From Ridgeia piscesae (lineage: Eukaryota > Annelida > Polychaeta > Sabellida > Siboglinidae), in contig JAODUO010000040.1 in assembly GCA_025642075.2 (NCBI GenBank), positions 1,047,818 through 1,111,817 of the forward strand: DNA of 64,000 nt, in the 5' to 3' direction. The notes below the pieces were generated by a model. The model was not told where the DNA came from and did not search any database. It was given only the letters and a program-made list of their open reading frames with translations. This document shows positions 34,554-46,601 of this stretch, in pieces (position 1 is the first letter of the stretch; each line of letters begins with the position of its first letter). A program made the translations under genes and the position numbers.

Positions 34554-35616
34554 CAAGGTTGGGTTCAAATACGTATTTGTATATCAAAAATTTTTGTATT
34601 TGTATTAAAAATCACAAAAGGGCGTGTATTTGATCTGTATTTGAAAAATATTTGCAAATACAATCAAATACACATAAAAATTAAAATGTTACCAACAAAA
34701 GGTAAAGCACTGCCTGACATAAACTGGCTCAGGAGTCAAGACAGAATATTTTTCACGCCTGTGGTATGATCAACTATGGGCAGGCAGGCAGCACTGAGAA
34801 AATTGGCCTACAGTCAAGCTGGTCAAACATTAGCAGCAATGAATGAATTGGAAGCCAGTGAAGTTTATCTATAGCCATAAAGGCAGGTATTCACAGGGAA
34901 AGTGCATCAAAGAATCCTGCTGTGCAAACATCCTGGGTTAGGAGGCTTCCTCCAGTGCAGAGGAAGAGATACCAACTAACAGGTACCAGGGTAGTTGGCA
35001 CACTAGCACAATAAGGGAAGTTTAGTCAACCTGCCTGCCAATTAGTCAACAACTGTTAATCAAGCCTTTGTACCATCAGTGACCCTAATCAATTATAAAC
35101 ATTTTGATGGACTAATTAACTTTAGTCTTTACCAGGCATGGGGTCACATACATTGGTAAAGTATTTGATACTTTCAAATACTTTTTCAAATGTACTGTCA
35201 GTATCAACATTTCTGTTTCATGATCACATGTAATGCCTGCCAAACTGATTACCTTTACTGAAATCACCTTGCACCAAATAATTCTTTTCAACCTTCAAAA
35301 TAACCACTGATTGCAACTAGTAACATTATAGACCCATGTCTTCTTAAAAAAAGACAATTTTGCCACAATTTTGAATTTGTATGTCGGGTTAGAGTTAGAC
35401 AAAATTCCATCCACTGTAATAACATTTCACAAATGGCAATGTATTTTAATCTTGTTTGAATAAAAATTGGCAGTGTATTTGTATTGAACGTTTTTATTTG
35501 AATTGAAATGTTTTATTTGTATTTGAATTGAAATCTAGAAAAGCAATGTATTTGTATTTGATTTGGCTGAGTTGTATTTGTATTTGATCCCAAAATGTGT
35601 ATATGACCCAACCCTG
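34554..35616. mobile_element. Non-autonomous hAT element with 8-bp target duplication
   Basis: The left end starts CAAGGTTGGGTTCAAATAC. The right end, read on the other strand, starts CAGGGTTGGGTCATATAC. Sub-terminal regions are dense in TATTTGTATTTG. The flanks GAAGGGAC (34,546-34,553) and GAAAGGAC (35,617-35,624) agree at 7 of 8 bases, the target-site size of hAT elements. No transposase ORF is present. Confidence 0.85.
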
Positions 35617-35624
35617 GAAAGGAC

Positions 35625-36950
35625 AGATAACTTGTTCGAATGACCGAATATCTTTTTCTAGTGCGCAAAGGTCTGTTTAGTGTTCAATGTTCATGCAGCT
35701 TAACTAATTTTCAACCTTTTCATGATACTTTTGTTTTGCCTGTGAGATTTCCATTTGTAGCTGTCTGTGTGTATTTCAAAACTCAACTCAATAATAACTT
35801 TAATAAGCCAGTGATGTATAGTGTAGGCTCAGTGTACATAGCAGTAGTTTACAAGATCACATGTGGCTACATTTAGTATTGGGAAGTAGTGATACCTTTC
35901 TGAATACTTGATGTCTCTCACAAAGCTTTTGGTGTCCTCACAACACCTTCGTCAGTATTGGATGGTCAACTCTCAGACATCATGTGACTTTATTAATAGT
36001 GATCACATGATAGCGGTACCAGGAAGATCACGTAACCGGTGTCTCTCTTGGTGGCTGGCCAACCCTCTCTCATCTCTATCGTCTCACTGATTTTTCTTTG
36101 GCAGACATCGATGATACAGAAAGGTATAACTGTATTTTCCATGACAAATTTAATCAAATCTGGAATCAATCTGCAAGCTGATACATTTAGTATCTCCTAG
36201 TTAATAATGTGACATGGTTATGTAATAATAAAATGCATGCTGAAATAGATTTTCACCCATAACCCTGTCTTATATGGTTTCTATTGTGCATTCCAAATGT
36301 TACATGCAAATTTCTGTCTGATGCTATTGTCAAAGATATATCGTATACAGGCATTGTGACAACTGAAGGCACAAGGCAGCTGGTTTTCTTTACACAACAG
36401 GTATTACCAGTCCACTAAACGCCACCACTCATAATTGTTTACCCAGTTATTATAGACCACAGACTGTACCTATAAAACTGATCATACTAAAACAATACAA
36501 AAGTGTGTCCGTCCAAACCATGTTAACTCTGAAATCACCATCTTTCATCGATTGTATAAAACTAATGGACACAGCCAAAGAATGATGATGATAAGGTAGC
36601 AACCATTAATTGCTGGCATACCTCACTGTATCCAATTTCTACACCATATTTAATACTAGAAAGGAGAATATTTGTGGGGAACCAAAGGATTGTAGATTTC
36701 ATTTTCTTGCAATTTTAAAGATAATTTAATTTTTTTAAAGTTATCTGAAAAACACATACCCCAGTAACTAAACTGTCTTGTCAGAAACCTAAACACAACA
36801 TGTTGTTGTCTAAGCAACAACTTCTAATGATATTTAGCACTACCTAGTAAGCACGCAAAGTCATACATGTTGGCGTTTTCAGAGATTGATTTGTGGTTGC
36901 CAAGTTGGATGTCACTCAAGCATTACAAATATTAATTCATAAGTTTACAG
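35625..36950. other. No recognised gene
   Basis: Short plus-strand ORFs (78 and 60 codons near 35,640 and 35,908) show no domain, no repeat and no clear splice context. The DNA is otherwise AT-rich and unremarkable. Confidence 0.4.
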
Positions 36951-36958
36951 ATACTTAC

Positions 36959-37086
36959 CTGTCATCGACCCTACGACACTCAGCAATGGTAACATCTTGG
37001 AATGTTACATCATCCAAATGAGACTTCCTTCTTGTGGGGAGAATGGAGCTGTTTTGTTTGGGATGATACTCACATGACAGTCCACA
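36959..37086 (-). CDS. Candidate coding exon, unknown gene
   Basis: It is bounded by acceptor ACATTGTGCAG and the ideal donor AG/GTAAGT. Only one frame is open over the whole 128 bp; it includes LPTRRKSHLDDVTFQDV and TIAECRRVDD. I do not recognise the protein. Its phase does not match the candidate exon at 37.5 kb directly, so an intermediate exon or a different pairing would be needed. Confidence 0.35.
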
Positions 37087-37530
37087 CTGCACAATGTTGT
37101 AACAAAGAGCCTGAGTGACTATATACATACTGTTATTACACTATATAGCGCCTACATAGATACATTATACACACATATCTAACATCATCAGGCTACTTGC
37201 ATACATTTTAATGCACTTGTCTTTACTGAATTTGGCTTGTAACAATGGCTATCTGGCTAAATAATGTCTCCTTAGTTCCCAGTTACTCCTGCTTTTGTAA
37301 AGCTTCAGAGAATGACACCTGAGTACCTTCATACAGGTGACAGATCCTGTTTAAACATGACAGGTAGTAACAATGCCATGCAAGTAGTTACACTGATAAT
37401 GTTTCTTCGTAATCTATGTACTGGGTAGGTTAATGTTGGCAAGTTTAAAACTTTCAGTCTAGATTCATAAGCCATCGAAATAGTGTTGCTCAAATTTTAC
37501 CATTGCTTCATCACCATAAATTCCACCTAC

Positions 37531-37667
37531 CTGCAGCTACGACGTGTCTGCAGGACATAGTGTAGGCAGATGTCTTCTTTCCTTCAACAATCCTAGACTG
37601 CAACAGACTGCTCCAGGAGGTAGTGACCGCCAAGTCCCTGCAGAAGTGTGCGAACCGTGCAAGTGAT
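37531..37667 (-). CDS. Candidate coding exon, unknown gene
   Basis: The donor is CTGCAG/GTAGGT. The frame open through that donor reads ARFAHFCRDLAVTTSW and EGKKTSAYTMSCRHVVAA. The acceptor could be TTGAAG at 37,668, or TATTGCAG eight bases upstream, which would add a stop. No domain was recognised. Confidence 0.25.
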
Positions 37668-37679
37668 CTTCAAAACTGC

Positions 37680-39800
37680 AATAAAATGTCATAACTCATA
37701 ATATACGTAGGAAGAACAATGTAGATTTCACCTGTTGGCACTGCAGCCTACAAAGAACAAACATCTTTAATTCCGGTCATTGATGTTACATGTCGTTATC
37801 GTTCTCAATAATCTATGCACAAAACTGGAATTGTAAAAATAAAAGCATTATTTAGATTTAATGGTTGTCATTTGTTACCATAAACCTCTACTGAGCATAA
37901 AAGTTAAGTTTATTATATGTTGTTATATTATACACAAGAGATAATAAACACCACTTGTTTTAATGCAACTAAGTGTGTGCATAAACATTACAGCGACAAA
38001 AATGTCACCTGTTTTCGAGCTAATTTTATAAATTACATTTTGCAAACCTGAAAATATCAGTACAACAGCACACGTGAACAACTGGCGTTTTGTCAAATTT
38101 AGACCAATTAATAAATTGTAGCATGTTTATTACGTGTAAATACAACATCAATTTGGACAACTTCATAGAGTGCCTAAACAAGTGCTCCTTCACTGACTTG
38201 GTAGGCTCTGGCCATAGTTACCATCTGCAGTCTAAATCTGATGGGATGATGCTGTGCTTGGATTATTTGACTGAAACAAAGAAGGTATATACCCAGGGGT
38301 ACCCAGGGGTAGTTAATATCAGAAAATCAATATGTGAAGGCCTGAAAAAGCAACAACTTTACACATGTAAAGACATGCAACCAAAACCTTCTCAAAATTT
38401 GATTTCATATTAATAAGATGTATGTCTACACTTGAGCTTCAGTACCGATAGTTGAATTTTTTTCAGAACTTTCCTTCCTTTTTGGCTATTTTTAGTAACA
38501 CAGTCTCACATGACTTTCTGGCCACGTCCGGTGAAACGTGCATCTTCACCTCAAGCACAAAAGTTGACCCATACTATTTGTAGCATTTTTGTAGTACAAA
38601 CACATAGATGTATGTGCATCTAGAAATGATACGACACTGAAACACAACATTTTCTGTGAATTTCAACAACAAAAAACTGTTGCAGTAGCAAAGTAAATCT
38701 CAGGGAAATCGCCAGTTAAAACATGTTATTCTTGCAAAACTGTGTAAATTGCAAATCATACGTAGAAGAGGTGATGCTTGAGAACAGATTACAAGATGAT
38801 TCCTGTAACTTGACATGTCAAAATGCCATGCACTGGATGACTGACTATCTTCTACTAGCATAACTATGTCTATAATAGTATATTGAGTATAACATGATGG
38901 TCTGACTGTCCTGTTTGAGTCGTTTACCTTTATATACTAGGTACTATCCCTATATATATGGGACCTAGGAGTAGGGTAGTATCATCGTACATGCCTTGAC
39001 CGGACGTGGTTCTGATTAACATTCAGGGCATATGCAAGTAAAAACTAAGAGTAGCTGGGCAGTGGGTAGTTACCAGAGATGCTATTTCAGTTAAACTTAA
39101 TGTTTTAATAGCTGCTAAACGAACTCATTTTGCCTGCGACTGGTTCAGTACGCATGCACCCAAGGGTCGATCGCAATCACGGCGCAAGCGCAACTACACT
39201 CACGAAAGATTAGCCAGCTGAAATCGGGTTCCGGCAGCCGCAAAAAATCCACTTTGAAAAAAGTAATCTTCTTTTGATTTATGTACAAACTCACATAGGA
39301 GCTGTTTGAAAAAATTGCAAGTTTCATTAATATTTCATCTATGTACTTGAAGGAAGTACCATTGCATTTTAATTAATTACTATTACTACAGAAGAAAAGA
39401 TAAAAGCAATTCTAAATATTTACTGGCAAGATTAAAATGTTTGGAAAATTAATTTTAATTAGAAATGTACAAAAAATAGTTTCCTTTATATTTCATTTAC
39501 GTACATGAAACAGGCACCATGGCATTTCAATTGGTGATTATGACCAGGGGGAAATAAAATGTGTGTGGTTTATAAGCAAAATTACATAATTTTTTTTTAT
39601 TACTAGTTAGCAAACAGTCAGAAAAAACGTCATGTCTTGGACTTCAAATTACACATCTGTAGTTTGCTTAATGTCATTTAAATACCTGAAACAACTACCA
39701 TTATACTTCTTATAGTGAACACTTTAAAATATTTTTTTATAAAGACAAATTTGGTTTGACCACCTTATAGAAGGAAAGCTGGGCGAGGTCCCGTTTGGAA
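37680..39800. other. No recognised gene
   Basis: A 107-codon plus-strand ORF (38,090-38,413; contains YLTETKKVYTQGYPGV) has no recognised domain and uses AT-rich low-bias codons; I do not call it. The rest is AT-rich DNA. Confidence 0.35.
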
Positions 39801-39989
39801 AATCGGAGTGGCTATACGTCCGGATACGGACGAATAGCCTGGGGGACTATTCGTCCGGATACGGACAAATAGCCTGGGCGATTATACGTCCGGATACGGA
39901 TGAATAGCGTATGTCGTTCCCCAGGCTATTTGTCCGGACATATTTCTCGCGAAAGTTCAATTCAGATTTGCGCAAGCGGCACAACTGAG

Positions 39990-40236
39990 ATGGATGAGCT
40001 GGCCGTTGGACGCGAATTCCCAGACATTCAATGATTATCGGCAGCTGTTGAACACTTTGAACACACCAATTTCGTGCAATTTCATAAAAGGACAGCAGAA
40101 AAATAGAGGCAGATATACGTAGAAATACACGAAAGACGTACAACACGGCCATCGAGTATGCCAATCTTACGTATGCTTGCGTCCACGGGGGAAGAGCATA
40201 CAAGACCAACTCCAAGGGGATGCGACCTCATCAAAG
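39990..40236 (+). pseudogene. N-terminal fragment of a FAR1/SWIM-type zinc-finger (transposase-like) protein
   Basis: The frame begins MDELAVGREFPDIQ, has one TGA, then continues SAAVEHFEHTNFVQFHKR, RRNTRKTYNTAIEYANL, TYACVHGGRAYKTNSKGM and RPHQR, ending at a plausible donor (CAAAG/GTATTA). The YxC-x-hGG-x-Y-x-x-x-S-x-GxRP pattern is typical of the N-terminal DNA-binding finger of ZSWIM/MULE-type proteins. The stop and the missing partner sequences indicate a broken gene. Confidence 0.5.
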
Positions 40237-40739
40237 GTATTATTACGCTTTCTGAATTAGTTACAGTCAATTATTTATGCTACGACTATACATACACTAT
40301 TGTGATATCCCCACTGTATAGCTAATGTTTCATTATGCATTTTACACGGCCCTTTTTATGGTGCCAGGCATTATCAACATGTATCGAGCGATATTAGATG
40401 CAATCAACAACAAGAGCGTTCTAGAAAGGGACGGCATATGGATTTTATGTCACATAATAATTATGTCCTAGACGTTATGTCCTAAATTTATTATTAAGTT
40501 TTTCTGTTTTTTAGCACTTTTTTCTTAAATCTGTTGATATATGCCTAGCCTAGCACTGCCACTGATGATGGCATTCTTTGTAGATTTTTTTGCATTATTT
40601 AGCATCTTGTTTTGGGGACATCATCCAAAATATTCACGGTCACCTGCAGCCACCCAAATTCTCACATGATTTGTTAGAGGGTGTTTCAGTATATGCAGCC
40701 ACCGGAGTTTGTGAACATTTTCTTTTACTTTCAGTTCAT

Positions 40740-41434
40740 TCAAGAAAGCATGTCCTACGCAAATCAAAGTCATCGCTACGAATGATGGACAACAAAGTTC
40801 TCAAGAGAGGGCGACCAAAAGGGGCTGAACAGACTGTGATTGGTCTGCCAGTGCCAGCCAAGTGGAAATGTTTCACCAAGCCAGTGGCATTCTGCAAGAA
40901 AGATCCTCTCCAAAAAACCGAAAGTAAGAAAAAACATCTGGTCTGCTGTCAACCTGGAATTGTATATTATTTGGATTATATTGTATGTAAAAGTAATTTT
41001 TATATAGTGCAATATCCAGTCTTTAAGATTAACCAAAGCAGTTTACACTTTACTGGTAGACCTGTTTAATAGTACACCATTTTATATAATTCATAAGATA
41101 CAGCCTGTTACTGTTACTAGACATGTTCATACAATGTTGTTAACATGGTGTTTCAGTCATCCTCAGCTGGCTGGTGGGGAACAGGGAAGACACCGCCCTG
41201 ACTGGCACTTTGATTGAGAGAGATGATGTTGAAGTCCGTCCCGAGCGTCTTCCAGCTAAAATAACAGATCCAAGCATTGATGTGTATCGTGACGGTTCGG
41301 TTGATGACGGCCACACCTCTCTGGCATGCGATTCATGTCTAGAATGGTACCACCTAGCATGTCTAGGAAAGAAGTCTCGGCCAAAGACAAGGACGTGGAT
41401 TTGTGGGAGTTGCCACACAGCTGCTCATACGTAG
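40740..41434 (+). pseudogene. C-terminal fragment with GRPKG motif and incomplete PHD finger (two exons)
   Basis: Exon 40,740-40,923 encodes VLKRGRPKGAEQTVIGLP and KKDPLQKTE and ends at GTAAGA in phase 1. Exon 41,157-41,434 starts after GTGTTTCAG with ILSWLVGNREDTALTG, DDVEVRPERLP, ACDSCLEWYHLACLG, WICGSC and stop TAG. The joined frame is continuous across the junction. The PHD finger keeps the CDSC, H-x-x-C and CGSC ligands but lacks the first CxxC pair, so zinc binding at site 1 is impossible. It is known as the C-terminal half of zinc-finger proteins related to the fragment at 39.99 kb; this copy lacks the middle. The start at 40,740 is set by the acceptor TTTACTTTCAG; 5' coding frames before it are uncertain. 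Confidence 0.55.
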
Positions 41435-42930
41435 GATGTGATAGCTGTGCTTTTATAGCACTACTAAAACAACTTGAATGAATTATGGTGTGCAACATTG
41501 CCCCTCATGTTAACCCTGCTGTGTGTGAAAGTTTGATGAATCAGTCGTACATTGTCCCAGTTTCTGTTTTATCGGCAGGTCTGGCATTGTGAGGACATAT
41601 AGAAACATTCCAAGGCTGTGTTAACAAGATCTCTGGTTGAGCTATAAGTTTGGAACTGATGTGATCGGATTTTTTTAGAAATGGAAATAATTTGTATCTT
41701 TAACATGCTTTGTGTAATTATGGTTTATAATGTCTGTTTACTTTGGTAATTGAAGCCATTGGTTCTAAATGGTGTATTTTTATGTTGTACGTTCTGTATA
41801 ATGGTATTGCATATATGTAAACCCAATACTACATGTGTTCATTCTAATAGTGTGTGTGCACATGAGGCTAGTGTAGATTATACATGGGAACATGTGTTTA
41901 ATTTGAACAAGTATGTTTATTACTTTTCAAAATTAAGATGTGGGTGGATTTATGCATATTAGGTATAGTTTATACAGAGGCCTTTTATTTATGTATTTTA
42001 CTTATTTATTTACGTTTATTACCTTTGTAAATGAAGATGTGGGTGGATTTGTGCACTGAGGCTAGTGTAGTTTATACATGAGAATGTATGTGTGTAATTT
42101 GTATCTCCTGTTTTATTTATTTGAACCAGTATTAAGAACAAACATTAAGATGTTGGTGGATTTATGCACATTAGGTGTAGTTTATACAGAGGACGTGATT
42201 AACTTGTATTGTATATCTCGTTTTATTTATTTGAACCAGTGTTTGATTGGTCTCTTATTTATGTATTTTACTTATTTATTTACGTATGTTTATTACCTTT
42301 CTAAATGAAGATGTTGGATGATTTATGTACATTAGGCTAGTGTATTACCTTTCTGTGTCATATGAACTTTCTGTTTTCGATGTTCAGTATTAAAGTCATC
42401 TCTGTTTACTCATGTGTTTGGTATTATAAAATAGGCCTCCCTAACGAAAATATTACAACTACAGATAGTTTATACAACAAATGATCATCATTTTCATTAC
42501 CTCTTGATATAACATACTGCAATAATTATATTTTAAATTTCATAGATATATTATTTCGGACCACAGTTTATAAACGGTATTTGAATTCATTATTTCGCTT
42601 TCGTAATTTTAATCATGATTAAAAACTAGTAGTGGCGACATCTGGCGAAGGCACATAGATTTTTGCGTAACGTACAGCAAACGAAATTTACATGGGTTTT
42701 GCCATATTTCTATAAAAAAGGGAAACGTACAATTAAAATAAAGGCCGAAAATGAAACAAAGTTCAAGTAAGTCGCTCGTGTTGTGTAAGTGACATACTAT
42801 AATGGAACATGTGAATAAAAACTTGCCGTATTGTGATTATTTCAGAAGAAACAGTTATTTAAACATAAACACAATCATGCCTTCTTAATCAATAGTATAC
42901 CACTCACGTTCGGTCACGTAGCATATGGCG
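41435..42930. other. Non-coding interior of the deleted transposon unit
   Basis: Likely 3' UTR followed by AT-rich DNA. It includes an imperfect internal repetition around TGGGTGGATTTATGCA and TAGTGTAGTTTATAC (41,935-42,345, three to four copies). No gene was seen. Confidence 0.5.
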
Positions 42931-43140
42931 CGATGTCGGGCTATTTGTCTGTATTTATCCGGTCAAATAGCGCATACGCAAACATGTCATGGACTATTTG
43001 TCCGTATCCGGACGAATAGCGTATACGCAAACATGGGCTATTTGTCCGTATCCGGACGAATAGCGTATACGCAAACATGGGCTATTTGTCCGTATCCGGA
43101 CGAATAGTCCCCCAGGCTATTTGTCCGTATCCGGACGAGA

Positions 43141-45683
43141 GCATTTGGACAGAAACTGAAATAAAAGGAATGAAACCCATAATCATATGCACCTTCTATC
43201 GTGCCCCACATGACTCTCAAGGAACTCAAATTGAAGAACTAGATCTATCTCTATCTAAATTAGGAAACAAAATAAACACACATAATGTCATAATTACCGG
43301 CGATTTCAATCTTCCTAACATAAACTGGGAAAATCACCATGTCACACCTAACAGTGGATATAGTACAGTTGCTGCCAACAAACTAATCTCCCTTGTAGAG
43401 GAACATGGACTAATCCAACATGTCAATGAACCCACACGTAAACAAGGAAATGCCAACAATATCCTAGATCTTGTCTTCACAAATAAACCTGGGTTAATAA
43501 AGAAACTAAATGTAGTAGACGGCATAGCAGACCACAACACAATTATCATTGATGTAAATATCTCACCCAAACGCAAACATCGCCCCAAACGAAAAATTTT
43601 CATCAGAAATAAAGCTGACCACCTTAACATCCAGAAATCTCTCGATGACTTCACACATGAATACTTCTCTTTAAACCAAAACATGACAGTCAATGACAAA
43701 TGGAACCTTGTTTCAACAAAAATCATCAACATTATGAAACACTATGTACCAGTCCGTCTTACAACTTCCAGATACAACCTTCCCTGGTTCAATAAAGACT
43801 TGAAAAAAATGTGCAAAAGAAAGAAACGATTATATAAGAAAGCAAAAATATCTAGAAATCCAGAAGACTGGCAAGAGTTTTGTAACATCAGGAAAGACAT
43901 GCACAAACACCTTCGTTCTGCTAGACTGTCCTATATAAATCAATTCCTAACAACTGCAATAACAGACAAACCGAAAGCATTCTGGAGTTTCATTTCCAAA
44001 CTTAGACAAGATAACCAGGGTATTGGGGACCTCAACATTGCGGGAAACATAATTAGCGATGACAAGCAAAAAGCAGAAGCCTTAGGCAATCAGTTCAAAA
44101 GTGTCTTCACATATGAAGGAAATTCCAAGCTGCCAAATCTGAATGACAGCCCACATGGAAAAATACCCGAATTAACAATTTCACTTAAAGGAGTACATGA
44201 CCAACTATCAAAAATTAACACCTCTAAATCGCAAGGACCAGATGGCATTCCACCATGGTTTCTAAACAGATATGCCTACCACCTAACACCAATAATACAT
44301 GATATCTTCCAATCATCAGTTGACTCTGGTCAAGTCCCCAAAGCCTGGAACGAAGCAAACATAACAGCAATTTTCAAGAAAGGAAACAGGGCAGAAACTT
44401 CAAACTACAGACCAATATCCTTAACACCTGTGATTTCTAAACTTCTTGAACACATAATTCATAGCCACATCATGAAACACCTTGAACAACATCACATCCT
44501 AACTGACCACCAACATGGTTTTCGTGCAAAAAGATCAACAGAAACTCAATTAATTCAAACTGTCCATGACATAAGCAAATATCTAGATGAAAAGAAATCT
44601 GTAGACATGGCCATTCTAGACTTCACTAAAGCATTCGACAAAGTTCCACATAAAAGACTAATCCACAAACTAAAATACTATGGGATCACAGGCCCAATAT
44701 CGTCATGGATAGAAAGCTTCCTTGCAGAAAGAACTCAACAGGTTGTAATAAATGGATCAGCATCCAAACCAATTAAAGTCACCTCAGGGGTACCACAGGG
44801 AACCGTACTGGGGCCCTTACTTTTCTTACTTTACATAAATGATCTACCCAACAATCTCACTTCAAACGTTCGCCTTTTTGCAGATGACTGCCTACTATAT
44901 CAACCAATTAAATCAGACAATGACATTTCTCTCCTCCAAAATGATCTAATCAAACTTGAGGAATGGCAAAACACCTGGCTTATGAAATTCAATCCCACCA
45001 AATGCTTCACAATGACATTAGCCTCAAGAAAACCGACACCAAATATTTACACCTTCTGTGGCCAACAACTTAAATCTGTTCAATCACATTGTTATCTTGG
45101 TGTACAAATATCAAATACATTAAATTGGACAGCACAATGCAACTCAGTCGCTAGGAAAGCACAACAGACTCTAGGAGTCATTAGGAGAAATCTAAATCAA
45201 TGCCCAACCCACATTAAGTCAATAGCCTACACAACCCTTGTCCGACCAATACTTGAATATGCATCAGCATCATGGGATCCACACTGCCTAAAACATATTA
45301 AAACCTTAGAAAGAATCCAAAGACAAGCTGCCAGATTTTGTACACATAACTATTCTAGAGAACCAGGAACAGTAACCCAACTTTTTAAAGACCTCCAGTG
45401 GGACACCCTCCAAACAAGAAGAAAAATTAAAAGACTTAGCATAATATACAAAATGGAACATAACCTTATAGATATCCCGCTAGATCACTATATCCAACAC
45501 AACACTAGAACCTCACGTAAACATGACAGTCAGTTCTTGCAAATTAGATACTCTGCAAACATATTTGGAAGCAGCTTCTTCCCAACAACAATTAAGGAAT
45601 GGAATTCTCTCCCCTCAAACACTGTCTCAAGTAAATCACTAAAATCATTTCAGAATAGTTTAATCCAACATTTTAACAATTAA
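43141..45683 (+). mobile_element. 5'-truncated LINE with intact endonuclease (partial) and reverse transcriptase ORF
   Basis: An ORF of about 850 LINE-derived codons. The endonuclease lacks its N-terminal part but keeps IITGDFNLPNINW, LDLVFTNKPG and IADHNTIIIDV. The RT has all blocks: SQGPDGIPPWF, AIFKKGNRAETSNYRPISL, HGFRAKRSTETQL, DMAILDFTKAFDKVPHKRL, GVPQGTVLGPLLFLLYIN, FADDCLLYQ and YLGVQISNTLNW. It ends with the usual SLPSNTVSSKSLKSFQ tail. The open frame continues upstream into the transposon arm (from 43,077) by chance. The RT is uninterrupted, so the insertion is young. It copies RNA to DNA at the target site; this copy is probably immobile because the nuclease N-terminus is missing. 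Confidence 0.95.
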
Positions 45684-45704
45684 GTCAGATGACCCACCAT
45701 GCGC

Positions 45705-45738
45705 ACTGGCGTGATGTGTCCCTAGGACATTTGCCAGT
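45705..45738 (+). other. 3' UTR hairpin of the LINE
   Basis: ACTGGC pairs with GCCAGT and ATGTGTCC pairs with GGACAT around a short CTA loop, 22 bases after the stop codon. Stem-loops at the 3' end serve RT recognition in several LINE families. Here this is a structural observation only. Confidence 0.45.
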
Positions 45739-45739
45739 T

Positions 45740-46553
45740 AAGATACAGAATAGCCACGGCCTTGGAAAATACGCGAACTTGAAACTGGAGCCAGCTCAGC
45801 AACACAAGCTGGCAAGGCCAATTAGTTCCATACAGGAATGACCATGGGGCAAATTATGCTTTTACCATATCTTGTCTGTACATTTGCAAGGACGCCCTGT
45901 TCTTCATAGTGTTATCGTATTTATCAACAGATTTGTATAAATGCAATCGAAAATTCTCTGAAACGCCGCCATGTTGTAATTTTGATAGGCCTATTCACAC
46001 ACCACTTGTAGTTACGCAAAACTATTTTCTGAAACATCCTGAGTAATTTATCTACAAAACAAACATTATGAAAGTGTTTAGTGGCCATAATGTTATAGAA
46101 ACATGATTTGTTAATCAATTGTAGAAGAAATGCTGTTCTTTTGTGGAATTTATTATTTGTTTACATAAGAGTAAGAATATGTTAACAGCGAGGTGATCAT
46201 GTCGTTGCATCGATTACACAGACAAGCGCCGTGAGGTGGCAGCACATTATCGCAAACTCGGCTTGGCGCGTTTTCGAATCGCCGGCGGGAGAGTCACTCA
46301 TACATAGGCCTAGTCAGTCAGACACAAAAATAGATCTAACGATCGGAAGTTCTTGTATGGAATAGAAAGAACAACCATGTACCGACAAGTAAGCTTTAAA
46401 CAATTATTCATTTCAAGAGTAAGGCTGCGTCACACTAAAATGATAAATTAATGTTTTCAAACTGAAGAACTACTCTGCGTCTTTCGCCACCATGTGCGCT
46501 CGCGTCTTTGACTTTGTGAATAATTTTCTCTCTGCCTCTATGACTATGTATAT

Positions 46554-46601
<48 letters not shown>

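Larger units (their letters stand above)
39812..43140. mobile_element. Internally deleted DNA-transposon-like unit with palindromic inverted-repeat arrays
   Basis: The left arm (39,812-39,907) and right arm (42,941-43,140) are arrays of a palindrome, stem CTATTCGTCCG with loop GATA, in inverted orientation. A stretch of about 60 bp, AATAGCCTGGGGGACTATTC and flanks, is identical between the arms. Between the arms are two pieces of one protein: an N-terminal zinc-finger-like region (39,990-40,236) and a C-terminal GRPKG/partial-PHD region (40,740-41,434). The arrangement resembles Mutator-like elements whose transposase carries FAR1/SWIM-type zinc fingers, but the catalytic middle part is absent. 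The assignment to Mutator-like elements is inference. Confidence 0.6.
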
